NCBI RefSeq assembly: GCF_024166365.1
Contig: NC_064826.1
Location: forward strand, 24,576,001-24,640,000
DNA from: Elephas maximus indicus
Lineage: Eukaryota; Chordata; Mammalia; Proboscidea; Elephantidae
DNA length: 64,000 nt
Direction: 5' to 3'
Shown here: positions 11,246 to 22,884 of the stretch, one piece after another
Position numbering within the stretch: the stretch's first letter is position 1
How the letters are laid out: every line of letters starts with the position of its first letter
The notes under the pieces: model-generated
What the model saw: the letters and a program-made list of their open reading frames with translations, nothing else
Told to the model about the DNA's origin: nothing
Database searches by the model: none
Made by a program: the position numbers and the translations under genes

Positions 11246-11451
11246 AAAAAAAAAAAAAAAAACCTGTTGCTGTCAAGTCGATTCTGACTCATAGCAACCC
11301 TATAGGACAGAGTGGAACTGCCCCACAGGGTTTCCAAGACCGTAAGTCTTTACAGAAACAGACTGCCACATCTTTCTCCCATGGAGTGGCTGGTGGGTTC
11401 GAACTGCCAACCTTCCTGTTAGTGGCTGAGCACTTAACTGCTGTGCCAGTT
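11246..11451 (-). mobile_element. AfroSINE, long form
   Basis: Antisense; it begins with an A18-like tail joined to CCTGTTGCTGTCAAGTCGA and ends at GCACTTAACTGCTGTGCCA. It sits directly against the duplication of the preceding AfroSINE, so the two are separate insertions at nearly the same site. Confidence 0.9.
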
Positions 11452-11454
11452 TAT

Positions 11455-12540
11455 GGTTTTATTAATCTCTTTAAATCTAGTCAGATCAGAGAATTTATTT
11501 ATTAATATTGGTATAGTCAGGAAAATAGTGCCACTACAATGTTATAGGGAAAAGGAATGAGAGCTTAAACAAATATAGAAGGACATGGTGGAATGATGGT
11601 CTAGAATGCTATATCCAAAGAACGGGAGAGACAGTCACTAATTATTTTTAACTGGAGCAGGTAGCAAATGCAGACCAAGTAGAGAAAGCTAAAAGCCACT
11701 ATACTTGTCAGCCACTAACCACAAAGAGGGATTTTTTGGTGGGGGAGAAGGCAGCATGATTGTAATCTCTTGGCTCCCAGGAATAATAACTTCCATTCTC
11801 TTTTACCTTGTAACTATCACCTAAGCTGTTTTCACCGCCAAACTATAATCCAACACCATATAGTGAAGAAGATTCCAGGAAACCTGGTTCCCAGCTTTGG
11901 AAGGAAGTTGTGGGTGGAAAGGATTAATGGTGGCCCTGACACACACTCCTTCCTTTACAGATTAAAGGCGGTCACATGTACTTGATCGACTTAATTGAAA
12001 ACAGCTCAGAAATACTTCTCTCTTTTTATTTCCATGTCTAATTTCTTTCTTAGAAACTGAGGCAAGATAATCCCTTCAAACATTAAATTGCACATGTATT
12101 TTAGATGTTGTTGACCCAAATCAGTTTCTAAGTCTTATGAATAAGTAGGAAAATATTATAGCTCTCTCTGAAGTTTAAACCTCATATAAAAAGCAAACAG
12201 CATATTTTTGGCCATCATCTTGATGAAGTTTCAATGAAATTGTCCACTTACATTGTTGAAGCACCTGACTTTAATGCTGTGACAAAAACCGGCGATATGT
12301 TCCAACTGAGGCCTCTCATACCTCAAGGAAGTTACCTAGTCCATATTCAGTTTTAAATTTAATTCAAGTTTTATTAAATCAGTCAACATCATGTGAGAGG
12401 ATGCTTTATGTTTGAATGCAGATTCAGTTGTGAATTATAGCTATTTTTTTTTCTACGAAGCCACAAAATAAAGTATTGGGGTAGCATTGTATTTTTATTT
12501 ATATACATTAAATGGTAAGGCATTGCTTAATCCTTTTATT
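11455..12540. other. no feature recognised
   Basis: AT-rich; open frames are short and unrelated to known families. Confidence 0.4.
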
Positions 12541-12541
12541 A

Positions 12542-12764
12542 GTAATATTTTATTGTGTTTTTAGTGAAAGTTTACATAGCAAATTCGGTTCCCATTTAAC
12601 AATATCTATGTATATTGTTCAGTGACGTCAGTTACATGGTTCACAATGTGTCAACATTCTCATTATTTCCATTCTGGTTGTTCCATTTCCATTAATCTAG
12701 CTTCCCTGCCCTCCTTTAAACTGTCATCTTTGCTTTAGGGTAAATGTTGACCATTTGTTCTCGT
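12542..12764 (-). mobile_element. L1 3' end (afrotherian type), antisense
   Basis: Its reverse complement ends GTAAACTTTCACTAAAAACA then CAATAAAA, matching the 3' end of the sense copy at 26148 (GTAAACTTCCACTTAAAGCA, CAATAAA). It is interrupted by the AfroSINE at 12765 and probably resumes for a few bases at about 12973. Confidence 0.7.
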
Positions 12765-12972
12765 ACAAGGAGCTCTGGTGGCGTAGTGGTTGAGAGCAGT
12801 CTGCCGCTAACCAAAAGGCTGACAGTTCAAGCTCACCAGTCACTCCATCCATGGGAGAAAGACTCGGCAGTCTGCTTCCGTAAATGTTACAGCCTTGGAA
12901 ACCCTATTGGGCAGTTCTACTCTGTCCTATAGAGTCAATATGTATCAGAATTAACTCCACAGCAATGGGTTT
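12765..12972 (+). mobile_element. AfroSINE, long form
   Basis: GGAGCTCTGGTGGCGTAGTGG head to CAGCAATGGGTTTACC tail. A 14-bp imperfect duplication, TTGTTCTCGTACAA and TTGGTCTCATATAA, flanks it and shows insertion into the L1 3' end. Confidence 0.9.
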
Positions 12973-13009
12973 ACCTTGGTTGGTCTCATATAATTGAGCT
13001 TAATCATTC

Positions 13010-14015
13010 TTATATTATCAAGACAATAAAATGATAGCATAGCAATTAACTGATGATTGTAAAAGACCTTCTAAATTTTTAGATGGATGAGATTATTTCA
13101 TTAAGCAGTAGCGTTTAATATTCCTAAATGATCGCTAATCATTCCCTGTCTTCATCACCATTATAACCTGTTTTCCTATCTCTATGACAGACTTGCCAAG
13201 CGTGAATTTCAGTTTGCTGAAATATTCATAAACTGGCTGTTCATCTTCTTGCTATTTTCCTCACAGAAGATAAACAAACAGAAGCCAAACAAATCTAGGA
13301 CTTTGTCTATAAGGAGTCCTGAGGCCTTAGAGGAGAGAAGCCAATATACTGAAAAGAAATGGAAGACCCAAATCAGGCTGCAGGGAATGTAATTCTATGT
13401 TTGAAGGACTATGTAAAATTTTAAAGATACGTATGTAGCCCCCTTTGATGATACTTTAGAGTTATTGCCGCTTCATCTATTCTATGTGCCTTGTATCCAT
13501 TGTTAGAGGCAGAATGCAGAATGAGAGAATCAAGAGAAAATATGCGCTTAGGTTCACATATTCTTAATGCATTTTGAGGGCAGCCAGACCATGTATAAAG
13601 CTAGAATTCCACTTTCATGGATGGAAATTTTCCAAATTCATTCATTCAGTAATTATTATTTCTTGAGTATCTACTATTCAGGGTACTCAATTAAATGCCA
13701 AATCGATAGTAGTCAAACTTAAAAATACTATAATCATTTAAGGTGAGCTAAAAATAAAAATCTTCCACAGCATTATGTTCATGCACATTTGGGGAACTTT
13801 GTTCTCTAATGCAGTTTTCAACACATACATCAGCTTTTAGAAGTATCTTGTAAAGAGAAAAAAAAATTACACTTAAAAATAAATTTTATCAAACACTGAG
13901 TTTCGGGTCTTGTATAACAGAGATATAGCATTTGCATGTGTGTGAGTCTGCTATAATACGATATCCCAGTTGAAGCTACCAAATGTGGTCTGTGAAGCCA
14001 GAAAGAATATATTTT
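13010..14015. other. mostly unrecognised; L2-like end near 13628-13710
   Basis: TTCATTCATTCAGTAATTAT...TTGAGTATCTACTATTCAGG resembles an antisense L2 3' end. Otherwise nothing is supported. Confidence 0.4.
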
Positions 14016-14019
14016 CCAG

Positions 14020-14250
14020 AACAATAGTGTAGCAATAAAGAGCATAAGCTCTGGAGTCAGACTACCGGAACTCAAAAATTACTATCAGTGAGAACTTAGG
14101 GAAGTCACTTAGCTTTGCCATGTACGAGTTTCCTCTCTGTAAAAATGAGAGTAATAATAATAAAACTTCATACATAAAATAGGCAAACATTTAAAGTTGT
14201 GCCCAGCACACGGTTAGGATGCAACAAGAGTAATTATTACTACTTGTTAA
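14020..14250 (+). mobile_element. MIR
   Basis: Sense MIR order: AGAGCATAAGCTCTGGAGTC, GGGAAGTCACTTAGC, TTTCCTCTCTGTAAAAATGA, GTGCCCAGCACACGG. Confidence 0.75.
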
Positions 14251-14454
14251 AATTTCAAATGTATTTTGTCCAATTAAATAGAAAGACAGAATACACATTT
14301 CACCCTTTAGATCTCTAGGGTCCCTAAGATATAGAATCAATTTGTAATTGTTCCCCTGCTCATTGGCATCAAGTTGATTCCCCTGGATGTGCCTTGTATT
14401 TCCAAGGCTTAAAAATTATACCTTACCACAGGAAATAGGGTTTTTGGTTATCTC

Positions 14455-14610
14455 TCATTTCTTTTCTCCTTCCTGTCTTTCTTCTCTTCTTTTCTCTTGG
14501 CTTCTTTTTCTTTCTTTCTCTTTAAAACAAGTTCTTCTGTCCAAGTATTTACAGAAATTCTCAGGTAAGGTTAACTAATTCCTTTCTTTCTTTCTTTCTT
14601 TTTTTAACTT
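14455..14610. repeat. pyrimidine-rich tract with (CTTT)n
   Basis: C/T-rich sequence ending in about six CTTT units at 14580-14604. Confidence 0.85.
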
Positions 14611-15105
14611 GTACCAGACGTCTGCTTTTAGACCTTAGCTTCCTTCTGAAGTTCTCCTCAGTGGTGGTTTTGTAGCTTTTTCCATATTGATTTGTTCCAG
14701 TGTAGACACAAGCCCCTCACTGAGAGGACACAGCAAGTTTGATAAATATTGATGTAACAAAAGAAAAGTTAAAAATCATTTAAAAAAAAAATTCTGTATA
14801 TGACTGTAGGCCCAAAGTAGATGTGCCTTTCCTGACTCTTCCCTACCACCACCCCAGTTCTACAAAAATTAAAAAGAGACAAAAACTCTCGAGCAGCTTA
14901 TAGCTTGCGATAAAAAGCCCAGCACTCAGGGAATTAAAATGCATTTCTTCCCTTCATGAACACAGTCATGGTTTCAAGACTTCATTCTTTTACTCAAGTC
15001 ATTCTCAAAAATCATATTTATAGTTTGATGAATAAACTATCCCAGAAGTTATCAATTTTGAAATTTCAAACATTAATTTAATGCTTAGAATATGACACAA
15101 TAGGG
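14611..15105. other. no feature recognised
   Basis: No coding or repeat signal is supported. Confidence 0.4.
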
Positions 15106-15111
15106 AAAAGC

Positions 15112-15300
15112 TGTTGTTAGTTGCAGTTAAGTTGATTTTAATTCATGGTGACACCATGTGTGCAGAGTAGAACTGCTCCATAAGGTTTCCAAAGCTGTGA
15201 CCTTTGGGAAACAGATCACCAGGTCTGTCTCCCAAGGTGTCTCTGGGTGGCTTTTGGCTAGTAGTTGAGCGTTTAACGATTTGCACCACCCAGGGACTTA
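15112..15300 (-). mobile_element. AfroSINE, old form
   Basis: Antisense: TGTTGTTAGTTGCAGTTAAG, CATGGTGACACCATGTGTGC, CACCACCCAGGGACTT. Confidence 0.85.
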
Positions 15301-15498
15301 GACATGCTAATTTGTTAATTATTAATCTCTATTAAAGCATCGAAAATAAACAAGCTTTTTTTTTTTTAACCAAATATTATAAATGGCATCCAATGTTTAA
15401 AACAACTACTGACAGGTTTTGGGTATTTGAATCCCATTTTAATTTGAATAAAAAAAATTGGAATAGTATATTTTAAAGACAAAAATTATAATAATCAC
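15301..15498. other. no feature recognised
   Basis: AT-rich with a T run at 15357-15368. Confidence 0.4.
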
Positions 15499-15508
15499 TA
15501 ATGAAATA

Positions 15509-15669
15509 GGAACCCTGGTGGTATAGTGGTTAAGAGCTCAGCTGCTAACCATAAGGTCAGCAGTTCAAATCCACCAGCTGCTCCCTGGAAACCCTAGGCA
15601 GCAGTTCAACTCTGTCCTATAGGGTTGCTATGAGTTCGAACCAACTCGACAGCACCTAACAACAACAAC
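15509..15669 (+). mobile_element. AfroSINE with an RTE-type tail
   Basis: The head GGAACCCTGGTGGTATAGTGG and B-box AGTTCAAATCC are tRNA-like. The tail ends CAGCACCTAACAACAACAAC, which is the 3' terminus of the RTE LINE rather than the usual GGGTTTGG AfroSINE end. A perfect 9-bp duplication, AATGAAATA, lies at 15500-15508 and 15670-15678. Confidence 0.92.
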
Positions 15670-15687
15670 AATGAAATAAATACATTG

Positions 15688-16055
15688 TCATTGTTAGGTG
15701 CTGTCCAGTCAGTTTCGACTCATAGCAACCCTATGCACAACAGAAAAAAACACTGCCCGGTCCTGTGCCATCCTCACAATTATTCCTCTTTTACACTAAA
15801 CATCTACTTTACCAAGGATGATGTCCTTCTCTAGTGACTGGCCCCTCATGATAACATGTCCAAGGGATGTGAAACGAAGTCTCCTCGTCCTTGCTTCTAA
15901 GGACCATTCTGGCTGTACTTCTTTCTTCCAAGTCAGATTTATTCATTCCTTTGGCAGTCCATGGTATATTCAGTAGTCTTCACCAATTCCGTCATTCAAA
16001 GCCATCGATTCTTATTTGTTTTTTCTTATTCATTATCCAGCTTTTGCATGCACTG
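15688..16055 (-). mobile_element. RTE 3' end, 5'-truncated, small internal deletion
   Basis: Antisense RTE from TTGTTAGGTGCTGTCC to about CAGCTTTTGCATGCAC. The expected stretch between CACAATTATTC and CTACTTTACC is shortened by some 70 bases relative to 45840-45945. Confidence 0.85.
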
Positions 16056-17620
16056 TGTAGTGAAAAATGTCCAAGCTTCAATACTGATGGCAGGCATACA
16101 CCACTAGTCTATATTTTTAAAGGAGAGATCTGGTATATCACAGGCCTACGCTACAGTTTCTTAGTGTTAGTCATGGGACTTAGTGTTAGTCCTGCCTGTT
16201 TTTGATTATGCTGTTTTTACGTGCTATCTTTTCCTATTCCTGTGTACTTATTCATTTGAATTTCAGGTGCATAAAATTAAGTAAATTGTATTTCTTAGAT
16301 TATGGCATACCACCGCCATTAAAAGATTTTACTCTTATTTTATTTTATTTCCCTTTAGTTTTTACCATCACTTCCATCCCCCTCCTCCTATAAGCACTCA
16401 GTCATAAGATTTTAGTATATTTTTGTGCATTTACTATCATTGTCTCCCATAGAGGAAATTCTAGAACAAGATACTAAAATAAAAATGATATACAAGAAAA
16501 TTCTGTTTTACAAAGACCCCTTGTTTTCAGTGCTTCCCGCAAAACTAAAAACAACAATAATGAAACAGTCAAACTAAAAAAATCACTTCTTTCAAATGTT
16601 TTGGATTTATCAAATTTGAAAGACCTATTTTCCAGAAATATTTGTGTGAGCACAAAATGGATTTTTCCCACAAGTTATACATTACCTGCTTGACATGTCT
16701 TCATGACCTACATTATACAGTCATAAGCATTTATTTGTTTCGATGCCAATAGAGACGAAAAGAACCTATCTCTACTCTATGTGAGCTGTAGAGGGTCTGA
16801 GTCATAATTACATAATTTTAAGAGGCACAGAACAACATTGCCACCACTGATTTACCACAGACACCTCAATAAGCCTCAATTTCTAATGAAATAGCAATTA
16901 CACAGAAGGTGGAGAGGGACAGAGAGTGACAAATAAGAGTATTCAATATTAATTATAAATTGATGGTGTAAAAACAGTAGTGACCTTCTTCTCAGTTTTC
17001 TGACAGAATATAATGCTGTCGGTTTTCTTCAGATAGTACAGAGCGGGTGGGAGAAGGGGAGCTGGAATGCGACCCACCTAACATTTAATACAAATCATTG
17101 CCTCATAATTCAATGAAAAATGAAATCTATAGCAACTTTATATGGGATCAGCCCTGTTTATATAATAAGCACAGGCTATTGATTATTGGTTTCTAAAATG
17201 CTTTTATAAAAATGAAGTTTAATGTTTTTGTTGGTGGTGATGGCAGTAGTGTGTTTAAAAATTAGTAGTGCTGTAACTCTTATAAAGGGGAGAGTAAAGG
17301 GAAAAATCGAACTAGTTATCCCAACTCCTTGAAAGGAAGCATCATGTCTTGAACATGTTTTATATTACTGATGGTCCTTTGCATGATATTAGGCAAATGG
17401 AAGGACGTTAAGTCTCTATCATGCAATTGTTGAAATCAGTTTTTGATGTTAAAAAATTGTATTTATTGTAGATCTTTTGTATCATTGATAGCACTTTAAC
17501 ACCATAGCATCACTGATAAATTGGTAGTATAGTACTTTAAACTCTTAAAAGAAAACTTGCTTATAAATTTTTTAACATGTCTCTTTATTGAGTTCTTAGA
17601 ATTTTTTTTTTTTTTTTTTA
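16056..17620. other. no feature recognised
   Basis: About 1.5 kb of AT-rich, unique-looking sequence with no recognisable gene or repeat. Confidence 0.4.
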
Positions 17621-17626
17621 AATAGT

Positions 17627-17728
17627 AGCACTGCCCCAAACTGTTTGCAAGGAGCACCTGGTGAATTCGAAATGTTGATCTTTTGGTTAGCAGCCGTAGC
17701 TTTTAACCGCCACACCACCAGGGTTTTC
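17627..17728 (-). mobile_element. AfroSINE, head half
   Basis: Antisense: TTCGAAATGTTGATCTTTTG, GGTTAGCAGCCGTAGC, CACACCACCAGGG. The 3' part is replaced by a T/A-rich run. Confidence 0.85.
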
Positions 17729-17889
17729 TAGCTCTAAATTTAGGGTTTACATGCAATAGGGATATTCCATTCCTTCCTAAACCCTCAATATTTTACCTCA
17801 GACTCATACTAGCACATCAGTTCTACAAAAAGAGGTGTCTACAAACCAGTTTTTAAGCTTAATTTCAAAGGAAATTGACTGTTGTTTCT

Positions 17890-18131
17890 GTTGTTGTTAG
17901 GTGCCGTAGAGTCAGTTCCAACTCAGAGCAACCCTGGGTACCACAGAACGAAACGCTGCCTGGTCCTACACCATGCTCACAGTCGTTATGCTTAAGCCCA
18001 TTGTTGCAGCCACTGTGTCAATCCACCTCGTTGAGGGTCTTCCTCTTTTTCACTGACCCTCTATGTTACCAAGCGTGATGTCCTTCTCCAGGGGCTGATT
18101 CTTCCTGATAACATGTCCAATGTATGTAACT
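17890..18131 (-). mobile_element. RTE 3' end, short
   Basis: Antisense: TGTTGTTAGGTGCCGTAGAG to GATAACATGTCCAATGTATG. Only the last about 240 bp of the LINE are present. Confidence 0.9.
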
Positions 18132-19075
18132 AGATATAGAACATAGTTGTTAGGTTTTCTATGGTGTGTTTTCTAAAAGTACTTTGATAGTATATGAATA
18201 ATTTGGTTAGATGATGGCTTATATAACCCTGGAAAAATCACAATGCTATATATTTTTATACGTCTATGCTGAAAACTTAAGTCCAACACATCTACAGGGA
18301 TGGAAAAACATAGAAAATAGATATTAGACTTCTGTATAGCCTTGTATCCCATTCTCAAGGTTATGGTTAAGTATACAAATGACTCTCAGATTTTACCTGT
18401 AGTTCCAATGGAGAGGGCTGTGTGTGAATAATTTTAAACTGCAAGCAATCTTAAAATCTCTGTATTGAGGTGTATTATGATTTTATTTTTGAAACATATG
18501 ATTTGCCAGGGATACTTTTTCTAGTATAAAATGCATTTCCATTCTTTCAACATATAATCACTTGAGTAATGGAGGGGAATGACCTCAAAGTACAAAGAAA
18601 CATAGAAAAAAAATCTACTCCAACACTGCAAAAGCATAGGAATTGGAACAACAAAAAAAATTCTTATAACTGGATGTAATAGTCAGATATTAATTAAAAA
18701 AAAAAAAAAGACTTGGGACATAACATTCATTTGGGTTCTGTTTTTTTTTTTTTTTTCTTTCTAAAAATTGACTTACCTAATTCAGGTTTGTTTTTTTTTT
18801 TTTTTTTAACATTAATGTTCCTTGTACTCATTCCTGCCTTCTTTTAGCTATCAAAGAAATTATATCTGACTGCAAACAAGTTTTCCTGGCCCATTTGCTA
18901 CGAGCAGTTCAATACTCTTCTTGGCAACATTTACAACGAATGAAGGAAAAGATGACAAATTGGAGCTGTCATTCAGTGAGATTTCTCTTTAGCAAGCTTT
19001 CTAATTGTTGTGCAATAGATCACTTTTGTGGGGCCTTTCTCTCCATGGTCTTGGAATTCCCATCTAAGTGACTGG
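18132..19075. other. no gene recognised; A/T homopolymers
   Basis: Poly-A at 18696-18709 and poly-T at 18739-18757 and 18789-18808. No coding signal. Confidence 0.4.
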
Positions 19076-19079
19076 GCAA

Positions 19080-19812
19080 GACTGTGATAGGGTAATTGTG
19101 GCCCACCAAAGGGATTGGTCAGTTTTGCCATCCCACTGGCACTGAAATGAGCCATCCAAGAGGGGAAAAAGAGAGAATCCTACCATCACCAAGGAAGAAC
19201 AGCCAGGAGTAGAGAGCACTTGCTTCGGACCTGGGAATCCCTGTGATGAGAAGCTTCTGGAACCAGGAGACAAAGAGAAAAAGTGGGAGGAGAGACAGAG
19301 AGAGAACTTTAACTCTGAAGATGGTGAGAAGCAGTGACAGCAAAGACCCAGTGGCAGGAAACAGTGTGGTAGGTAGGCTTCCCGGCCCACAGAGAGAGAA
19401 AGTTAAGTGCCTTTGGGCAAAGGCTGAGGGCCAGGGAGGGGCGTGCCTATGAGCACTCCTAGGAAGAGGCTATCCTGATGGAAGAACTATATCCTAAGTG
19501 TTCCTGACCCTGAATTATAACTCTTACACCCCTAATGGAAACTCTGGTGGCATAGTGGTTAAGTGCTACGGCTGCTAACCAAAAGGTCGGTAGTTCGAAC
19601 CTGCCAGGCGCTCCTTGGAAACTCTATGGGGCAGTTCTATTCTGTCCTATACGGTCACTACAAGTAGGAATCAGCTACACGGCAGTGGGTTTTTTTGGGA
19701 GGTATACCCCCAATAAATCCCATAATTGTGAGTATTGTCTGTGAGTTCTCTCTGGCCATTGCAATGAATTATCAACCCCAGCAGAGAAGTAGGGAGTGCT
19801 GTGGGAGGGACA
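19080..19812 (+). mobile_element. ERVL-like LTR, interrupted by an AfroSINE
   Basis: The 3' part (CAATAAATCCCATAATTGTG, GTCTGTGAGTTCTCTCTGGC, AATTATCAACCCCAGCAGAG) has the usual end of an ERVL-type LTR. It ends CA just before a leucine-tRNA-type primer-binding site. The 5' boundary is uncertain. This is an old relic, and no viral gene is recognisable after it. Confidence 0.5.
19534..19697 (+). mobile_element. AfroSINE
   Basis: GGAAACTCTGGTGGCATAGTGG head to CACGGCAGTGGGTTTTTTT. Imperfect duplications TACACCCCTAAT and TATACCCCCAAT flank it, so it inserted in the LTR. Confidence 0.92.
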
Positions 19813-19814
19813 GT

Positions 19815-19829
19815 TGGTGTCAGAATTGG
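19815..19829 (+). other. retroviral primer-binding-site-like sequence (tRNA-Leu type)
   Basis: TGGTGTCAGAATTGG lies two bases after the LTR's terminal CA. ERVL elements use a tRNA-Leu primer with a TGGTGTCAG... site, which supports both the LTR call and its 3' boundary. Confidence 0.5.
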
Positions 19830-21300
19830 TAAAGATGGTGGAGAAAGGAGGCATGTCTGGACTCCTTCTCATAGGAATCAGCCTTGGGCTATTGGTCTTA
19901 ATTCTTCTTCCCCCTTGTGAAGAGAGAGGAGGTCAGAAACTTCTCCCTTGTTGTTTTTACAATAATTTTTAGCAAATTCTTGTTTCCATTCAATTTTGAA
20001 AGCATGTGTTCATTCCTAATTTTGAATGTTGGTCTTTTGTCACTGTGATGAATAGGCGGGTGCAATGTTTTAAAGCTGTCAGCTAGGAATGGGTCTATGC
20101 TCTGCACATCATTGGCAGGTAGGCCAGAGAGTTGTTTTACAAATTACATTCCCAGCAGGAGGGGACGCAGACACCCTAACAAACCCTGACCACAGTGACA
20201 CATGTATCTGTGGAAAGGGACCAATTTGTATATCATCTGGCACCAGAGAGTTGAGCTACTTGAAGTCATAATGGAGACATTTTGACTTTGGCAATCAGGG
20301 TTGCCACTATGCGGTGAGTTAAATGCTCCACACTAAGCTGGTGACAGGACTAAATATTATAAGCCTGAAAAAGACAAACTGGGTGGTATCATCAGGCTGG
20401 CTGGAATTATTGCACAAAAAGAAGGCACTTAAGTTGCAAATTTCTATTCTCTGGTGGAAAATTCAGAAAGGCATATAGTATTCCGTATCAGTTCATAGAT
20501 TTGAAGTTCATCCTTTAAAATATATATATTAATTAATATTTTTAAAGTGTTAGCCTTGAGCCAGGGATGTTCTTTCTAAGGTGCAGCATACTGTGTCTGT
20601 AAGTAACAGCTTGAGAGAAAATTACAGTCATTAGGGTGCAATGGTAAATAGTTTTTATTTCTATCTAATTAAAATTAAATTGGATTCAAAATACATGGGG
20701 AACAGGGGTGGGAATTGCCAGGAATGCTATTAAAGCTTCTGTTCAGCATTTCTATAAACCCTTTATTAAAACAAGACTGACAGTACCATGCTCCATGGCC
20801 CTTCTGTTTACTCCCTACATCACTACCCTAAACAAAATGACTTCCGGTTGAGAGTAGAATCACAAACAGGGAGGCAAAAGCAAGGGAAGGGTGGCATGAG
20901 TGGAAACAAATCGCCATTTCCAAATTTGGGTTTATAAAGAAGAAACTCTGCACTTGGTTTGTGGAACTTGCATTGGTTTGATTTCCTACTTCTCACAACG
21001 TCTTGTTCATGTGAAAGTCATTTTCATATATATTTCCACTAACCTGTAAGAAAAAAATGCTTACTTTGTCTACTTGTTTTAAAATTTTCTTCCCTCAAAT
21101 TCCTGTGTTATTTTCTGCCCACCATTATTTATGATGATTAATTCTCTCTATGCATTCAGTTTTTTGGCTCTTTTACTATGGCTCTTTTTTTCATACTACC
21201 CATAAAATTGTTACTTGTAGTAAAGCATCTATCTGTCTTCCTGTCTTATTTCCTCTGTTCCTTCTTCTTTCCCTTTTTTTTTTTTTTTAATTCCTGGAAC
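19830..21300. other. unrecognised; could begin with ERVL internal relic
   Basis: Sequence after the primer-binding-like site shows no readable gag/pol. Nothing else is supported up to the LTR at 21305. Confidence 0.35.
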
Positions 21301-21304
21301 TTTG

Positions 21305-21775
21305 TATTAGTTTCTTATTGCTGCTGTAACAAAGTACCATGAACTCAGTGGTTTAAAACAACTCAAATTTATTATCCTACAGCACTGGAGGTCAGAAGTT
21401 CTAAAATCTGTCGGCAAGGTTGTTTTCCTTTTGGAGGTTCTAGGGGAGAAGACTTTCTAGGGAGTAGCCTTTTCCATCTTCTAGAGGCTATCCACATTTC
21501 TTGAATCATGCCCCCCTTCCAGCAATGGCATCATTTGACCTCTTTTTCCATTGCCACATCTTCTCTGACTGTGACTCTCCTGTCTCCCACTTATACAGAT
21601 CTTTGCGATTACATTTATCCCACCTGGATAATCCAGGCTACTCTTACCATCACAAGATCCTTAACTTAATAACGTCTTCAAAGTCTCTATTGCCATGTAA
21701 GGTGATATTCACAAATTTCAGAGATTAGAAGATAGACAATTTTGGGGGGACATTATTTTGTCTGCCACATACATA
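21305..21775 (-). mobile_element. MaLR/MLT1-type LTR, antisense
   Basis: TATTAGTTTCTTATTGCTGC, then TAACAAAGTACCATGAACTC, CAGTGGTTTAAAACAACTCA, CACTGGAGGTCAGAAGTTC, and CACCTGGATAATCCAGGC follow the well-known antisense order of such LTRs. Old and solo. Confidence 0.65.
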
Positions 21776-22260
21776 AAAAAATACATACATAGAAGACATC
21801 AAATGAGTCAATGTTAGAAGGTAAAAATTCACATCAGTTGCAACTGCTATTTTATTCCGACCCATGGTGGAGTGATAGTATAATCATCAGCCATGTTCCC
21901 TCGGGTGGAAAGAAATGCAAGCGGACATTTCTAGACAGACATTAAATCACATATGCATGGAATATATTACTGAACAATACTCTGATCCTATGGAAGAAAC
22001 AAACATTTCGTCTTCTGAAGAAGCCTAAAATCTACTATAAGCAAAAATATATGGAAATCAGTAATTATAATATAGGACAATATGGTAAGTACCATAAGAG
22101 TCAAATCAAATGCATCAAGAGACAGGCAACAGAGAGAGAACTTCCTGTCAAGATTATCAATGAAAGTATATTGATTGTTTGATTTAGCAAATACTTTTTT
22201 TTTTGCAGAGCTATATTCCAGATAACCTTTCTTCATGTTTTGCAAATATTCTTATAGCAA
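21776..22260. other. no gene recognised; possible AfroSINE crumb at 21835-21870
   Basis: CAACTGCTATTTTATTCCGA then CCCATGGTGG resembles an AfroSINE/RTE end but is too short to be sure. Confidence 0.35.
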
Positions 22261-22263
22261 TTC

Positions 22264-22803
22264 TTTTTTTTTTAATCAAATGATCCTTTATTGGAATATT
22301 TTCTTTGTAGTTCTTAGCTAGCTGGGCATTCCACAGCATCACTGTTGAAGTCATCTATGATATCATGAGGATGGTAGCCATCAACATTGCAGTCCACAGA
22401 CTGGGCAGTCTCTAGGATCTCTTTAATAGTTTCAGAGAGGTCTCCCTCTAAAAGTTATTGTCACATCTGAAGGACAATACTGACAATCTCATCGAAAGTG
22501 ATATTTTCACTGTGTTTAATATTTTTTTGCTTCTTTCTGTCTCCATGTGGTTTCTTGAGGGCTTTGATGATTGTGGGAAAGGCACCACCTCAATGTGGGC
22601 CTGTTTGTTCTGAATGGTTGGTTTAACTGTAATCCTTAGTCCCTTCTGGTCACTAGTTCCCTTGGCAATGTCATCACCAATCTTTTTTAGAGACAGGTCT
22701 AGGGAACTGATCTTGGGGACCAGAGCAGATATGCATTGACTTCTCCACCGGTGCACCTCAGGTATGCAACTTTGATCTCTTTGGGGTCGAACACGGGTGG
22801 GAA
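22264..22803 (-). pseudogene. RPL12P: processed pseudogene of ribosomal protein L12
   Basis: RPL12 encodes a large-subunit ribosomal protein of the ribosomal stalk base. Read on the minus strand, the segment covers the coding region end to end without introns: the start position at 22803 (ATG now TTC), [20 protein letters not shown], then [20 protein letters not shown], a frame break just after EVVP, a second segment around [10 protein letters not shown] read in a shifted frame, and the C-terminal ECPAS equivalent with stop at 22314-22316. An AATAAA signal (TTTATT at 22287-22292) is followed by a poly(A) tail seen as T10 at 22264-22273. Coding length is about 490 bases against roughly 498 in an intact gene. 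Lost start, frameshift and substitutions make it non-coding for L12. Neighbouring DNA is repeats, and no promoter is expected. Confidence 0.93.
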
Positions 22804-22884
22804 GCGGAGGCCACTGGTGTTGGATAAACCCAAATGTGGGTAACTGAAGAAAGGTGAACCTACGCCTCCTCCAAGTCAAAAACC

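Noticed and set aside
15509-15669. tRNA gene suggested by A-box and B-box-like motifs in AfroSINE heads
   Set aside because: The cloverleaf is not maintained and the unit has a SINE tail and target duplications, so these are SINEs.
18973-19452. Overlapping open frames on both strands suggesting an exon
   Set aside because: They fall in an ERVL-like LTR with purine-rich composition; no splice or domain evidence.
19830-20290. Retroviral internal genes after the primer-binding-like site
   Set aside because: No gag, protease or polymerase motif can be read in any frame.
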